Source: CAVYXF01 sp963772335 (lineage in GTDB: Bacteria; Pseudomonadota; Alphaproteobacteria; Rhizobiales; Rhodomicrobiaceae). From it: a stretch of 64,000 nucleotides of DNA. The position numbers and the translations under genes were made by a program. The DNA lies in assembly GCA_963772335.1 (NCBI GenBank), contig CAVYXF010000010.1, positions 1-64,000 of the forward strand. The letters run 5' to 3'. Below are positions 56,873 to 64,000 of this stretch, piece by piece; the first letter of the stretch is position 1, and every line of letters begins with the position of its first letter. The notes below the pieces were generated by a model, which was not told the origin of the DNA, made no database searches, and saw nothing but the letters and a program-made list of their open reading frames with translations.

Positions 56873-57754
56873 ATGAAGATCTTCCCTCAGCGCGGTGCGG
56901 TAATCCTTGTCGCCATAACGGCGATGGCGACCCTCATTGGCTCCAGCGCCTATGCGCAACAGGCGGGCGAGGGCGCGCATGAACCCGTGCCGGTTCAGAA
57001 GCAGGACTGGACCTTCGGCGGACTGACGGGCTATTTCGACAAGGCTCAGCTCCGCCGGGGCTATATGGTCTACAAGAATGTCTGCGCGGCCTGCCACGGA
57101 ATGCGGCTGCTCAGCTACCGCAATCTCAGCCAGCCGGGCGGCCCCGAATTCTCTGAAGCCAATGTCCTGCAATTTGCGTCCGAAGCGCAGGTGACGGACG
57201 GACCGAATGATGAAGGCGAGATGTTCCAGCGCCCGGGCAAGCCGTCGGACCGCTTCGTTTCGCCCTATCCGAATGAGAAGGCTGCAGCCGCCGCGCAGAA
57301 CGGCGCTGTGCCACCCGATCTGTCGCTGATGGCGAAAGCGCGCACCTATGAGCGCGCGGGCCCGTTTTATATGGAGCCCCTGCACTGGATCACTGATATC
57401 GCGACCGCTTATCAAGAGCAGGGCCCGGACTACATCCATGCGTTGCTGACCAGCTATGCGGACCCGCCGCCGGACATAAACCTGGCAGAGGGCATGAACT
57501 ACAACAAAGTGTTCCCCGGCCACCAGATCGCCATGCCGCCGCCGCTATCGGATGGTCAGGTTGAATATGCCGACGGCACGCCGGGAACGCTTGATAACTA
57601 TGCCGAGGACGTCGCCGCTTTCCTGATGTGGGCGGCCGAGCCGACGCTCGAAGAGCGTAAGCGCATGGGCTTGAAAGTTCTGGTGTACGTCATCATTCTG
57701 GCAGGCCTGCTCTATTTGTCGAAGCGTGCGATTTGGCGCGATGTCGCGCATTAA
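56873..57754 (+). CDS. petC: Cytochrome c1 of the bc1 complex
   Basis: Cytochrome c1 passes electrons from the Rieske protein to soluble cytochrome c. The 293-residue product has a signal peptide (MKIFPQRGAVILVAITAMATLIGSSAYA). The heme-binding CAACH is at residues 71-75, the axial Met is in GHQIAMPPPLSDG, and a C-terminal anchor (LKVLVYVIILAGLLYLSKRAIWRD) is present. A strong terminator follows at 57784-57813, closing the operon. Confidence 0.96.
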   Translation: MKIFPQRGAVILVAITAMATLIGSSAYAQQAGEGAHEPVPVQKQDWTFGGLTGYFDKAQLRRGYMVYKNVCAACHGMRLLSYRNLSQPGGPEFSEANVLQFASEAQVTDGPNDEGEMFQRPGKPSDRFVSPYPNEKAAAAAQNGAVPPDLSLMAKARTYERAGPFYMEPLHWITDIATAYQEQGPDYIHALLTSYADPPPDINLAEGMNYNKVFPGHQIAMPPPLSDGQVEYADGTPGTLDNYAEDVAAFLMWAAEPTLEERKRMGLKVLVYVIILAGLLYLSKRAIWRDVAH

Positions 57755-57783
57755 AGCCGCTCGGTAAGCAGCAGCGAAAACAG

Positions 57784-57813
57784 CAAAAAGCCTCGGGGCT
57801 CCGGGGCTTTTTC
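57784..57813 (+). terminator. Rho-independent terminator of petABC
   Basis: AAAAAGCC-TCGG pairs with CCGG-GGCTTTTT around a short loop and ends in a T-run. It begins 30 bases after the petC stop. Confidence 0.8.
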
Positions 57814-57873
57814 ATTACCAGCGGCGCTCCGCCTGGGCAGGGAGGGCCGGCACGCATGAGGGAGCGTCAATCC

Positions 57874-58425
57874 ATGCGTGTTCTCACTCTATTCGCCGTG
57901 GCTATGCTCGGTATTGCCACCGCACACTCGGCTCTCGCCGAGGAAAAGCCGCGGCCGAGCGGGGCGCCGGTGCTGACGATCGCCGGCAAGACCGCGCACT
58001 GGAACCGGGGCGCGGTCACGCCCGACCGCGATGGATCGATGACGCAGCGCGACGTCCGCTTTGAGCGCGCGATGACGTTCGACTGGGCGATGCTTTCCGG
58101 CCTGCCGCAGCAGGAGCTGCGCGTGATCACGCCGGCAGGGGATAGCTCCTTCAAGGGGCCGCTGCTCACCGATGTGCTGAAGGCAAGCGGCGCAGAGACC
58201 GGAAAAATACGTTTGCTCGGCCTCGATGGCTCCGAGAGCGAGTTGAAACCGGATGAGCTGCAAAACCGCAACTGGATCCTAGCCCTGGTCGGCGACGGCA
58301 AGCCGACCACTATGGGCGAATTCGGTCCGCTCTGGCTAATGCACAAGCCGGCATCGGGCGAGATTCCCTCGAAGGATGAAATGGAGCATTGGGTCTGGTC
58401 CGTTTTCTATATCGAGGTGCTATAA
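57874..58425 (+). CDS. Exported protein with molybdopterin-oxidoreductase-like domain
   Basis: The 183-residue product has a signal peptide (MRVLTLFAVAMLGIATAHSALA). The rest resembles the oxidoreductase molybdopterin-binding fold in reduced form: LPQQELRVITPAGDSSFKGPLLTDVLKASGA, then NRNWILALVGDGKPTTMGEFGPLWLMHK. I see no cofactor-ligand cysteine, so it may be non-catalytic. The start at 57874 has GGGAG eight bases upstream; an in-frame ATG at 57856 is an alternative. It lies between petABC and mtnP. The family assignment is tentative. Confidence 0.6.
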   Translation: MRVLTLFAVAMLGIATAHSALAEEKPRPSGAPVLTIAGKTAHWNRGAVTPDRDGSMTQRDVRFERAMTFDWAMLSGLPQQELRVITPAGDSSFKGPLLTDVLKASGAETGKIRLLGLDGSESELKPDELQNRNWILALVGDGKPTTMGEFGPLWLMHKPASGEIPSKDEMEHWVWSVFYIEVL

Positions 58426-58464
58426 GGCGAGATCGCATTCTCGCTTCGCAAGGAGGCATCAGGC

Positions 58465-59343
58465 ATGACGAAAGCGGTGCTCGGCATCATCGGCGGTTCC
58501 GGCCTTTACGATCTGCCGGGTCTGGAGAACAAGCGCACCGCGCCCATGACCAGCCCCTGGGGGGAGCCTTCGGGGGAACTCGCCTATGGCGAGATCGGCG
58601 GGATGCCGATTGTCTTCCTTCCCCGGCATGGCGCAGGTCATCGCATACCGCCCTCCTCCATTAACTACCGCGCCAATATCGACGTGCTGAAGCGGGCCGG
58701 CGTCACCGACCTGGTTTCGGTCTCGGCCTGCGGCTCGTTCCGCGAAGAGTTGCCGCCCGGTCATTTCGTGCTGGTGGACCAGTTCATCGATCGCACCTTC
58801 GCCCGCGAGAAGAGCTTCTTCGGCCCAGGCTGCGTTGCCCATGTGACGATGGCCGATCCGGTAAGCCCCGGTCTGGTCGACAAGATCGAGGCAGCAGCCA
58901 AGGCCGAGGGTATCGCTCATACCCGCGGCGGCACCTACCTCACCATGGAAGGCCCGCAATTCTCCACGCGCGCGGAGTCCTTTCTCTACCGGCAATGGGG
59001 CTGCTCGGTGATCGGCATGACCAACATGCCGGAGGCCAAGCTCGCGCGCGAGGCGGAGATCTGCTACGCGACCATCGCCATGGTCACCGATTTCGATTGC
59101 TGGCATGACGACCACAAGGACGTCGATATTACCGACATTATACGCGTCATGGGCGCCAATTCGGAGAAGGCCGGCCGGCTGATCGCGCGGCTGGCTGCGG
59201 ATTTTCCGCGCGAGCACGAGCCTTGCCCGATCGGCTCCGACAAGGCGCTGGAATTCGCCATCATCACCCCGCCAGCGGCCCGCGATCCGACGCTGATGGC
59301 CAAGCTCGACGCGGTTGCGGGCAGGATCCTCGGCAAAGTGTGA
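58465..59343 (+). CDS. mtnP: S-methyl-5'-thioadenosine phosphorylase
   Basis: MtnP phosphorolyses methylthioadenosine to adenine and methylthioribose 1-phosphate in methionine salvage. The 292-residue product shows LGIIGGSGLYDLPGL at the start, RHGAGHRIPPSSINYRANI (phosphate and base site), SACGSFREELPPGHFVLVDQFIDRT, YLTMEGPQFSTRAESFLYR and GMTNMPEAKLAREAEI. These distinguish it from other purine phosphorylases. AAGGAGG precedes the ATG. lrgA follows after nine bases. Confidence 0.95.
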   Translation: MTKAVLGIIGGSGLYDLPGLENKRTAPMTSPWGEPSGELAYGEIGGMPIVFLPRHGAGHRIPPSSINYRANIDVLKRAGVTDLVSVSACGSFREELPPGHFVLVDQFIDRTFAREKSFFGPGCVAHVTMADPVSPGLVDKIEAAAKAEGIAHTRGGTYLTMEGPQFSTRAESFLYRQWGCSVIGMTNMPEAKLAREAEICYATIAMVTDFDCWHDDHKDVDITDIIRVMGANSEKAGRLIARLAADFPREHEPCPIGSDKALEFAIITPPAARDPTLMAKLDAVAGRILGKV

Positions 59344-59352
59344 GGGCCGTCC

Positions 59353-59721
59353 TTGCTCGGCTTTCTGACGCTCCTGCTCTCCTGCCAGCTTGCAGGTGAG
59401 CTGGCCGTTGCCGCAACGAGCCTGCCGATACCGGGGCCGGTCTGCGGCATGGCGCTTCTCTTTGGCGGCCTGTTGATCTTCGGCCTGCCGGAAGGCCTTG
59501 CCCAGCTCGGCGAAACCCTGCTCGCCAATTTGTGGCTGCTGTTCGTGCCGGCCGGTGTGGGCGTGATGCTGCATGCCAGGCTGATGGCACAGAACTGGCT
59601 GCCGATCACGGCGGCACTCATCATCAGCACCGTGGCAACCATCGTCGTGACAGCGCTGTTGATGCAGCTCTTCGGACCGGCGCCAGAGCGTGACGAGCCG
59701 AGCAAAGACGGGAAGCTCTGA
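59353..59721 (+). CDS. lrgA: CidA/LrgA-family membrane protein
   Basis: LrgA/CidA proteins are holin-like membrane proteins, usually encoded directly before lrgB, and affect murein hydrolase export or metabolite transport. The 122-residue product has four membrane segments and the family pattern LPIPGPVCGMALLFGGLLI, LANLWLLFVPAGVGVM and ITAALIISTVATIVVTALLMQLF. The start is a TTG at 59353 with GTGAGGG upstream. The lrgB partner is displaced by about 4 kb of accessory DNA and insertion sequences. Confidence 0.88.
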   Translation: MLGFLTLLLSCQLAGELAVAATSLPIPGPVCGMALLFGGLLIFGLPEGLAQLGETLLANLWLLFVPAGVGVMLHARLMAQNWLPITAALIISTVATIVVTALLMQLFGPAPERDEPSKDGKL

Positions 59722-59873
59722 TGCACGTCGCCGAGCAGAAACCTCACGGTTCTGCGCGTGTCATAGAGCTTGGCGGCAAGACGGATATGCGGTTCGTTCA
59801 TGCTCACTCACTCAAGGCTTACGCGAATTTCTCAGTTCTGAGGTCGCCGGTTCAATCCCTGCTGCGTCCACCA
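59722..59873. other. Remnant region: gene fragment and tRNA-3'-end-like sequence
   Basis: This gap right after lrgA contains two suspicious pieces. On the minus strand from 59801 a start codon opens MNEPHIRLAAKLYDTRRTVRFLLGD, a coherent-looking protein start that then runs into the antisense of lrgA, so at most a truncated gene. At 59839-59873 the plus strand reads like the 3' end of a tRNA, with a T-loop-like GGTTCAATC, an acceptor strand TGCGTCC and ACCA. No matching 5' half (GGACGCA) is nearby. Both fit an old integration event. Confidence 0.4.
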
Positions 59874-60314
59874 TCATCTTAGCTGTCGCCTCCATGGTCT
59901 GCTCCGCGCTTGCGTTTTCACGTAAGCGGTTAAGGTCCGCAAGGCGTGGACAGAGAGACTGAACGCAAATATCGCGAGCCCGATCGCAAATATCACCAGC
60001 CCCATCGTGATGGCACCGATGGTTCCTTCAAGTGCCCTGTCGATCCAGCCGGCGAGCGGCGTGATGCCTGGTGTGCGGGTGTCGACATAGATCAGCGCGC
60101 CCAAGAACGCGAACCAGCCAGCCCCGATGAAAAGCGGCAGCCACGCCAGCTTGTTCAGCGAACTCGGTTTGCGCGGCGCTTTCGGCTTCGGCTGGGCGGA
60201 GAATAAATACGCGATGGCCTTGTTAATGACGACGGCCCAGAGCCAAAGCCACAGGAGGAGGACTGTCATCGACAACAGGATGGCCGCCATCACACCTAGC
60301 CATTGCATGAACAT
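59874..60314 (-). CDS. Hypothetical membrane protein (146 aa)
   Basis: The product has about four hydrophobic segments: MFMQWLGVMAAILLSMTVLLLWLWLWAVVINKAIAYLF (about 1-38, likely two), LAWLPLFIGAGWFAFLGALIYV (about 56-77) and ITMGLVIFAIGLAIFAFSLSV (about 101-121). The C-terminus is basic. AGGAGG five bases before the ATG supports the start at 60314. The CTAG that forms the IS630 insertion site touches this ribosome site, so native regulation is probably lost. I do not recognise the family. It may belong to the accessory segment between lrgA and lrgB. Confidence 0.6.
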   Translation of the reverse strand: MFMQWLGVMAAILLSMTVLLLWLWLWAVVINKAIAYLFSAQPKPKAPRKPSSLNKLAWLPLFIGAGWFAFLGALIYVDTRTPGITPLAGWIDRALEGTIGAITMGLVIFAIGLAIFAFSLSVHALRTLTAYVKTQARSRPWRRQLR

Positions 60315-60327
60315 GCCAGCCTCCTAG

Positions 60328-61398
60328 AGCGGGATGAATTTAGGCTGACTCGATTGAGGATTCACGGCGAGCGGCAAATCAAATTCAACATGCTGGCTGG
60401 AGAGGAGGCCAGCATGGATGAGCAAACCCTATTCCATGGATCTTCGCGAGCGGGTTGTTTCGGCAGTAGAGGAAGCTGGCATGTCGCGGCGCAAAGCGGC
60501 AGCGCATTTTGGCGTCAGCGTTCGCGTGGCGATTGAATGGGTTCGGCGTTTCCGCGAGACCGGGAGCGTAGCGCCCAGCAAGATCGGCGGCTACAAGCCG
60601 AAAAAGATCAGGGGAGAGCATCGGGACTGGCTTGTGGCGCGATGCCAGGAGAAGGATTTCACCTTGCGCGGCTTGGTGCGCGAGTTGGCTGAACGTGGGC
60701 TTGAGGTGGACTACCGGTCGGTGTGGGAATTCGTGCATGCCGAAGGCTTGAGTTATAAAAAAAACCGTGGCCGCCAGCGAACAGGACCGGCCCGACATCG
60801 CCAGGCGGCGAGGGCAGTGGCGCAAATATCAGGTTCGGATTGATCCGGCCCGCCTGGTGTTCATCGACGAGATCCCCGCTTTCGCGGGGACAGGCTCTGG
60901 ACCAAGACCAACATGGCTCCGCTCAGAGGATGGGCTGCGCGGGGCCGGCGGCTGAGAGCCAAGGTCCCGCATGGCCGCTGGAGAACCATGACTTTTCTGG
61001 CGGCGCTCCGCGCTGACCGCATCGAGGCCCCTTGCCTGTTCGATGGTCCGATCAATGGCGAACGGTTCCGTCTCTATGTCGAGACGATGCTGATTCCATC
61101 GCTTCGCGCCGGCGACATCGTCATCATGGACAATCTCGGCAGCCACCGGGGCAAAGCCGTCCGCCAAGCCATCCGAGAGGTCGGGGCAAGGCTGTTCTTC
61201 CTACCGAAATACTCCCCAGACCTGAACCCGATCGAGCAGGTCTTCGCCAAGCTCAAGCACTGGCTGCGCAAGGCCGCAGCCCGAAGCTTCGACGCGGTCT
61301 GCTCATCCATCGGCGATATCCTCGCCCGCATCACGCATCAGGAATGCGCAAACTATTTCAAACAGGCCGGTTATGAGCGGGCGTAAATTCATCCCGCT
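60328..61398 (+). mobile_element. IS630-family insertion sequence, copy B (1071 bp, inactive)
   Basis: Inverted ends AGCGGGATGAATTTA (left) and TAAATTCATCCCGCT (right) are perfect over 15 bases. CTAG flanks both sides (60324-60327 and 61399-61402), consistent with TA-target duplication within CTAG. It differs from copy A in sequence and ends, so it is a different IS630 group. Its transposase is disrupted twice. Confidence 0.85.
60418..61386 (+). pseudogene. IS630-family transposase, disrupted (A8 tract and 23-bp REP-like insertion)
   Basis: The N-terminal part (MSKPYSMDLRERVVSAVEEAGMSRRKAAAHFGVSVRVAIEWVRRF) is in one frame up to GLSYKK. At a run of eight A residues (60757-60764) the coding frame shifts by +1 to TVAASEQDRPDIARRRGQW...FIDE; seven A residues would keep it open. 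After FIDE a palindromic 23-base net insertion (60872-60897, CCCCGCTTTCGCGGGG) breaks the expected ETWTKTN. Coding then resumes as WTKTNMAPLRGWAARG, VIMDNLGSH and PYSPDLNPIEQVF-like KYSPDLNPIEQ. Even if the A-run is programmed slippage, the insertion should inactivate it. Confidence 0.85.
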
Positions 61399-61404
61399 CT
61401 AGTG

Positions 61405-62539
61405 GAGACCTGTGCGCGGTTCGCGCAGGCTTCTGATGTGCATCTGATTTCAGTTTTCGTGGGCTCCTGCGGTTTAGCAGGATATGGCTGCATGGCAGCC
61501 CCAAGCCGTTCCGCGTTGCCGTGATTATCGAACCGCGGCGATCGCCAGACCACGTTTGAGGTTATAGGCGATGGCGGTGAGACGGACCTGAACGGCGGCC
61601 TTTGCCAGTCCTGACCATCGCATGCGACGAAGGCCATAGCTTCGCTTCCATGTGCCGAAGATTTTCTCGATCCGGCCTCGTATGCGATGGATGGGCCGGT
61701 TCCAGGCCTCGAGGCGGGCCAGGGCTTCGGTCGCGCCGTGTCCCCACATGCCCGTCGCCACGACGCGCGGCGTGCCGCCTTTGGCGCGGACGGCGTCACC
61801 GAAATGATGGCCCCGATAGGCGCTGTCAGCAAACACCTCGCCGGGATCGTCCGGCAGCACATCCGGACCGGCCTTGCCATCATTGACATTGGCGGGCGTG
61901 ACGGCGACCTCCTCCACCAGGCCAGTCTCGGCATCGGCGCCGACATGGGCTTTGAAGCCGTGAACCGCTGGTTTGCCCTTGTGCTTGACCCAATGCGCAT
62001 CGCCGTCATTTTCGCTGGCGGATGCGATGATCGTGGCATCGACAAGCGTGCCGGTCTTGACCCGAACCGCCTTGGCTTTGAGCTGGCCGGTGACCTCCTC
62101 GAACAGAGATTTGTCCAGCCCATGCGCAATAAGCGTCTTCCGGAAGCGCACGAAGGCCGTACGCTCCGGCGTCGGCTCCGAAGCCGAAAACCCGCAGAAC
62201 CGCCGAAACGACGCCCGGTCATCCAGGGCTTCGGCAAGCTTGACATCGGAGAGGTCGTGCCAGACGGCAATGAGCATCGCCTTGAACAGAACCAGCGGCG
62301 GCCAAGACGGCTCGCCCTTTGCGGCGCAAGGGATCACGCCAAGCCGCCTCTCAACCGGAACCCAGTCGATCAGCGTCACCAGATCGTCAAGACAGCTATG
62401 TCGTCCGCCGCGCTCGGTAACAAACCCTAGTGTTTCCTGGCCAATCCGACGACGACCCATCTTGCACCTCGATCCATTCAGCGAATCGAGGGAATCAAAA
62501 ACAAACTGCCTCGTCCAGAACTACCCGCGCACAGGTCTC
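61405..62539 (-). mobile_element. IS5-family insertion sequence, tandem copy 1 (1135 bp)
   Basis: The ends are GAGACCTGTGCGCGG (61405) and CCGCGCACAGGTCTC (ending 62539), perfect 15-bp inverted repeats. CTAG lies just outside each end, the IS5-type target. The left CTAG is the same one that forms the right flank of IS630 copy B. It carries one minus-strand transposase. Confidence 0.9.
61525..62460 (-). CDS. IS5-family transposase (copy 1)
   Basis: The 311-residue DDE transposase has the IS5 layout: N-terminal DUF772-like part (WPPLVLFKAMLIAVWHDLSDVKLAEALDDRASFRRFCG), first Asp in LVDATIIAS, second Asp in VFADSAYRG, and the Y(2)R(3)E(6)K-type region RIRGRIEKIFGTWKRSYG with the Glu. GAGGTGCAAG precedes the ATG at 62460. 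The frame is intact, so the element may be active. It is identical to the second copy. Confidence 0.93.
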   Translation of the reverse strand: MGRRRIGQETLGFVTERGGRHSCLDDLVTLIDWVPVERRLGVIPCAAKGEPSWPPLVLFKAMLIAVWHDLSDVKLAEALDDRASFRRFCGFSASEPTPERTAFVRFRKTLIAHGLDKSLFEEVTGQLKAKAVRVKTGTLVDATIIASASENDGDAHWVKHKGKPAVHGFKAHVGADAETGLVEEVAVTPANVNDGKAGPDVLPDDPGEVFADSAYRGHHFGDAVRAKGGTPRVVATGMWGHGATEALARLEAWNRPIHRIRGRIEKIFGTWKRSYGLRRMRWSGLAKAAVQVRLTAIAYNLKRGLAIAAVR

Positions 62540-62544
62540 CTAGT

Positions 62545-63679
62545 GAGACCTGTGCGCGGTTCGCGCAGGCTTCTGATGTGCATCTGATTTCAGTTTTCGT
62601 GGGCTCCTGCGGTTTAGCAGGATATGGCTGCATGGCAGCCCCAAGCCGTTCCGCGTTGCCGTGATTATCGAACCGCGGCGATCGCCAGACCACGTTTGAG
62701 GTTATAGGCGATGGCGGTGAGACGGACCTGAACGGCGGCCTTTGCCAGTCCTGACCATCGCATGCGACGAAGGCCATAGCTTCGCTTCCATGTGCCGAAG
62801 ATTTTCTCGATCCGGCCTCGTATGCGATGGATGGGCCGGTTCCAGGCCTCGAGGCGGGCCAGGGCTTCGGTCGCGCCGTGTCCCCACATGCCCGTCGCCA
62901 CGACGCGCGGCGTGCCGCCTTTGGCGCGGACGGCGTCACCGAAATGATGGCCCCGATAGGCGCTGTCAGCAAACACCTCGCCGGGATCGTCCGGCAGCAC
63001 ATCCGGACCGGCCTTGCCATCATTGACATTGGCGGGCGTGACGGCGACCTCCTCCACCAGGCCAGTCTCGGCATCGGCGCCGACATGGGCTTTGAAGCCG
63101 TGAACCGCTGGTTTGCCCTTGTGCTTGACCCAATGCGCATCGCCGTCATTTTCGCTGGCGGATGCGATGATCGTGGCATCGACAAGCGTGCCGGTCTTGA
63201 CCCGAACCGCCTTGGCTTTGAGCTGGCCGGTGACCTCCTCGAACAGAGATTTGTCCAGCCCATGCGCAATAAGCGTCTTCCGGAAGCGCACGAAGGCCGT
63301 ACGCTCCGGCGTCGGCTCCGAAGCCGAAAACCCGCAGAACCGCCGAAACGACGCCCGGTCATCCAGGGCTTCGGCAAGCTTGACATCGGAGAGGTCGTGC
63401 CAGACGGCAATGAGCATCGCCTTGAACAGAACCAGCGGCGGCCAAGACGGCTCGCCCTTTGCGGCGCAAGGGATCACGCCAAGCCGCCTCTCAACCGGAA
63501 CCCAGTCGATCAGCGTCACCAGATCGTCAAGACAGCTATGTCGTCCGCCGCGCTCGGTAACAAACCCTAGTGTTTCCTGGCCAATCCGACGACGACCCAT
63601 CTTGCACCTCGATCCATTCAGCGAATCGAGGGAATCAAAAACAAACTGCCTCGTCCAGAACTACCCGCGCACAGGTCTC
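62545..63679 (-). mobile_element. IS5-family insertion sequence, tandem copy 2 (1135 bp)
   Basis: This copy is shifted by exactly 1140 bases from copy 1 and appears identical over its whole length by direct comparison. It begins GAGACCTGTGCGCGG at 62545 and ends at 63679, followed by CTAG (63680-63683). A single CTAGT lies between the two copies. Confidence 0.9.
62665..63600 (-). CDS. IS5-family transposase (copy 2)
   Basis: The 311-residue product is identical to the transposase at 61525-62460, with the same catalytic DDE residues and ribosome site. Perfect identity means a very recent duplication, or an assembly duplication. The product would act on both copies. Confidence 0.93.
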   Translation of the reverse strand: MGRRRIGQETLGFVTERGGRHSCLDDLVTLIDWVPVERRLGVIPCAAKGEPSWPPLVLFKAMLIAVWHDLSDVKLAEALDDRASFRRFCGFSASEPTPERTAFVRFRKTLIAHGLDKSLFEEVTGQLKAKAVRVKTGTLVDATIIASASENDGDAHWVKHKGKPAVHGFKAHVGADAETGLVEEVAVTPANVNDGKAGPDVLPDDPGEVFADSAYRGHHFGDAVRAKGGTPRVVATGMWGHGATEALARLEAWNRPIHRIRGRIEKIFGTWKRSYGLRRMRWSGLAKAAVQVRLTAIAYNLKRGLAIAAVR

Positions 63680-63683
63680 CTAG

Positions 63684-64000
63684 TTCTGCTGCTTCCGCCT
63701 GCGCGACATCTGGGTCTCTCTTGCCGCAAGTCCGCTTCTATATCTCACGCTGACGCTCGCTGCTTATCAGGCCGGCTTCTGGCTCTATCGGCGCGGCGGT
63801 GTCAATCCGCTGCTCAACCCGGTGCTTGGCGCGGTAATCCTGATCGTTGCTCTGCTGGTTGGAACAGGCACGCCGTACCAGACCTATTTTGAGGGCGCGC
63901 AGTTCGTGCATTTCCTGCTCGGCCCGGCGACAGTTGCGCTCGCCATCCCGCTCTATCGACAATTCCAGAACGTGCGCCGCTCAGCTCCCGCGCTTCTCGC
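63684..64000 (+). pseudogene. lrgB: lrgB, 5'-truncated at the IS5 insertion (3' end outside window)
   Basis: LrgB is the membrane partner of LrgA. From just after the CTAG the frame reads LRDIWVSLAASPLLYLTLTLAAYQAGFWLYRRGGVNPLLNPVLGAVILIVALLVGTGTPYQTYFEGAQFVHFLLGPATVALAIPLYRQ, the characteristic LrgB N-terminal region. No ATG, GTG or TTG precedes LRDIW in frame; a TAG from the CTAG target is met first. So the start codon and ribosome site have been lost or displaced. The rest continues beyond the window. Without a new start upstream it should not be translated. Confidence 0.75.

Noticed and set aside
59690..59962. Plus-strand frame across the region after lrgA
   Set aside because: It overlaps lrgA and the tRNA-like remnant in another phase and shows no protein features.

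Overview
The window is GC-rich, densely coded DNA from an alphaproteobacterium. Gene orders such as tolQRAB-pal-cpoB-tilS-ftsH next to ybgC-ruvB-ruvA, xerD/aroK/aroB near accA, glnK-amtB and petABC point to the Hyphomicrobiales (Rhizobiales). The genus cannot be named from sequence alone. No rRNA, complete tRNA or CRISPR array was seen.

Layout. (1) 1-13142: two DUF1127-like small proteins, then a long minus-strand block read as ruvA, ruvB, ybgC, a small membrane protein, tolQ-tolR-tolA-tolB, a 44-residue lipoprotein, pal, cpoB, tilS and ftsH. It covers Holliday-junction processing, the Tol-Pal envelope system, tRNA-Ile lysidinylation and membrane proteolysis. An exported-protein gene on the opposite strand separates ruvA from ruvB, and no ruvC is present. 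(2) 13291-25321: an aldo/keto reductase, a Tat-exported acetamidase/formamidase behind a consensus sigma-54 promoter, and a minus-strand ureide (allantoin-type) operon. The operon holds a HAAT/Liv-type ABC transporter, a hydantoin/allantoin racemase, a PuuE-type allantoinase, an allantoate amidohydrolase-like enzyme and a DUF3830 protein, with a divergent GntR regulator. Two copies of a structured repeat flank livF. (3) 25644-27115: Trm112-like protein and OlsB (ornithine lipids). (4) 27145-39189: a type I secretion locus with an HlyD adaptor, two different ABC half-transporters with degenerate ATPase motifs, and a divergent adhesin of about 2,216 residues (cadherin-like repeats, LamG-like and DUF4114-like domains, RTX repeats). 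(5) 39319-45057: L,D-transpeptidase, accA, a XerD-type recombinase, a 46-residue membrane protein, aroK and aroB. (6) 45169-59721: an IS630 element, hspQ, malyl-CoA lyase-like gene, amtB, glnK, DedA, dsbB, an NADP oxidoreductase, a cupin, DUF305, hemF, trmL, petABC, a molybdopterin-domain protein, mtnP and lrgA. (7) 59722-64000: an accessory patch with a tRNA-3'-end-like remnant, a membrane protein, a broken IS630 and two identical tandem IS5-family copies, beyond which lrgB resumes without its start.

Two cross-cutting observations matter most. First, the five conserved genes with a broken frame (tolB, the substrate-binding protein, one ABC exporter, the adhesin, xerD) are all broken at GAGTTC/GAACTC, and removing one base restores both the frame and a GAGTC/GACTC (GANTC, the CcrM methylation site). 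These look like methylation-linked sequencing errors rather than real pseudogenes, so I annotate them as intact genes with a flagged frameshift. Second, the type I secretion locus pairs two ABC proteins that both lack the LSGGQ signature, which is the best candidate here for an under-described system.

Nitrogen is the metabolic theme: sigma-54-type sites sit upstream of the amidase and (weaker) glnK-amtB, and the ureide operon lies beside the amidase.
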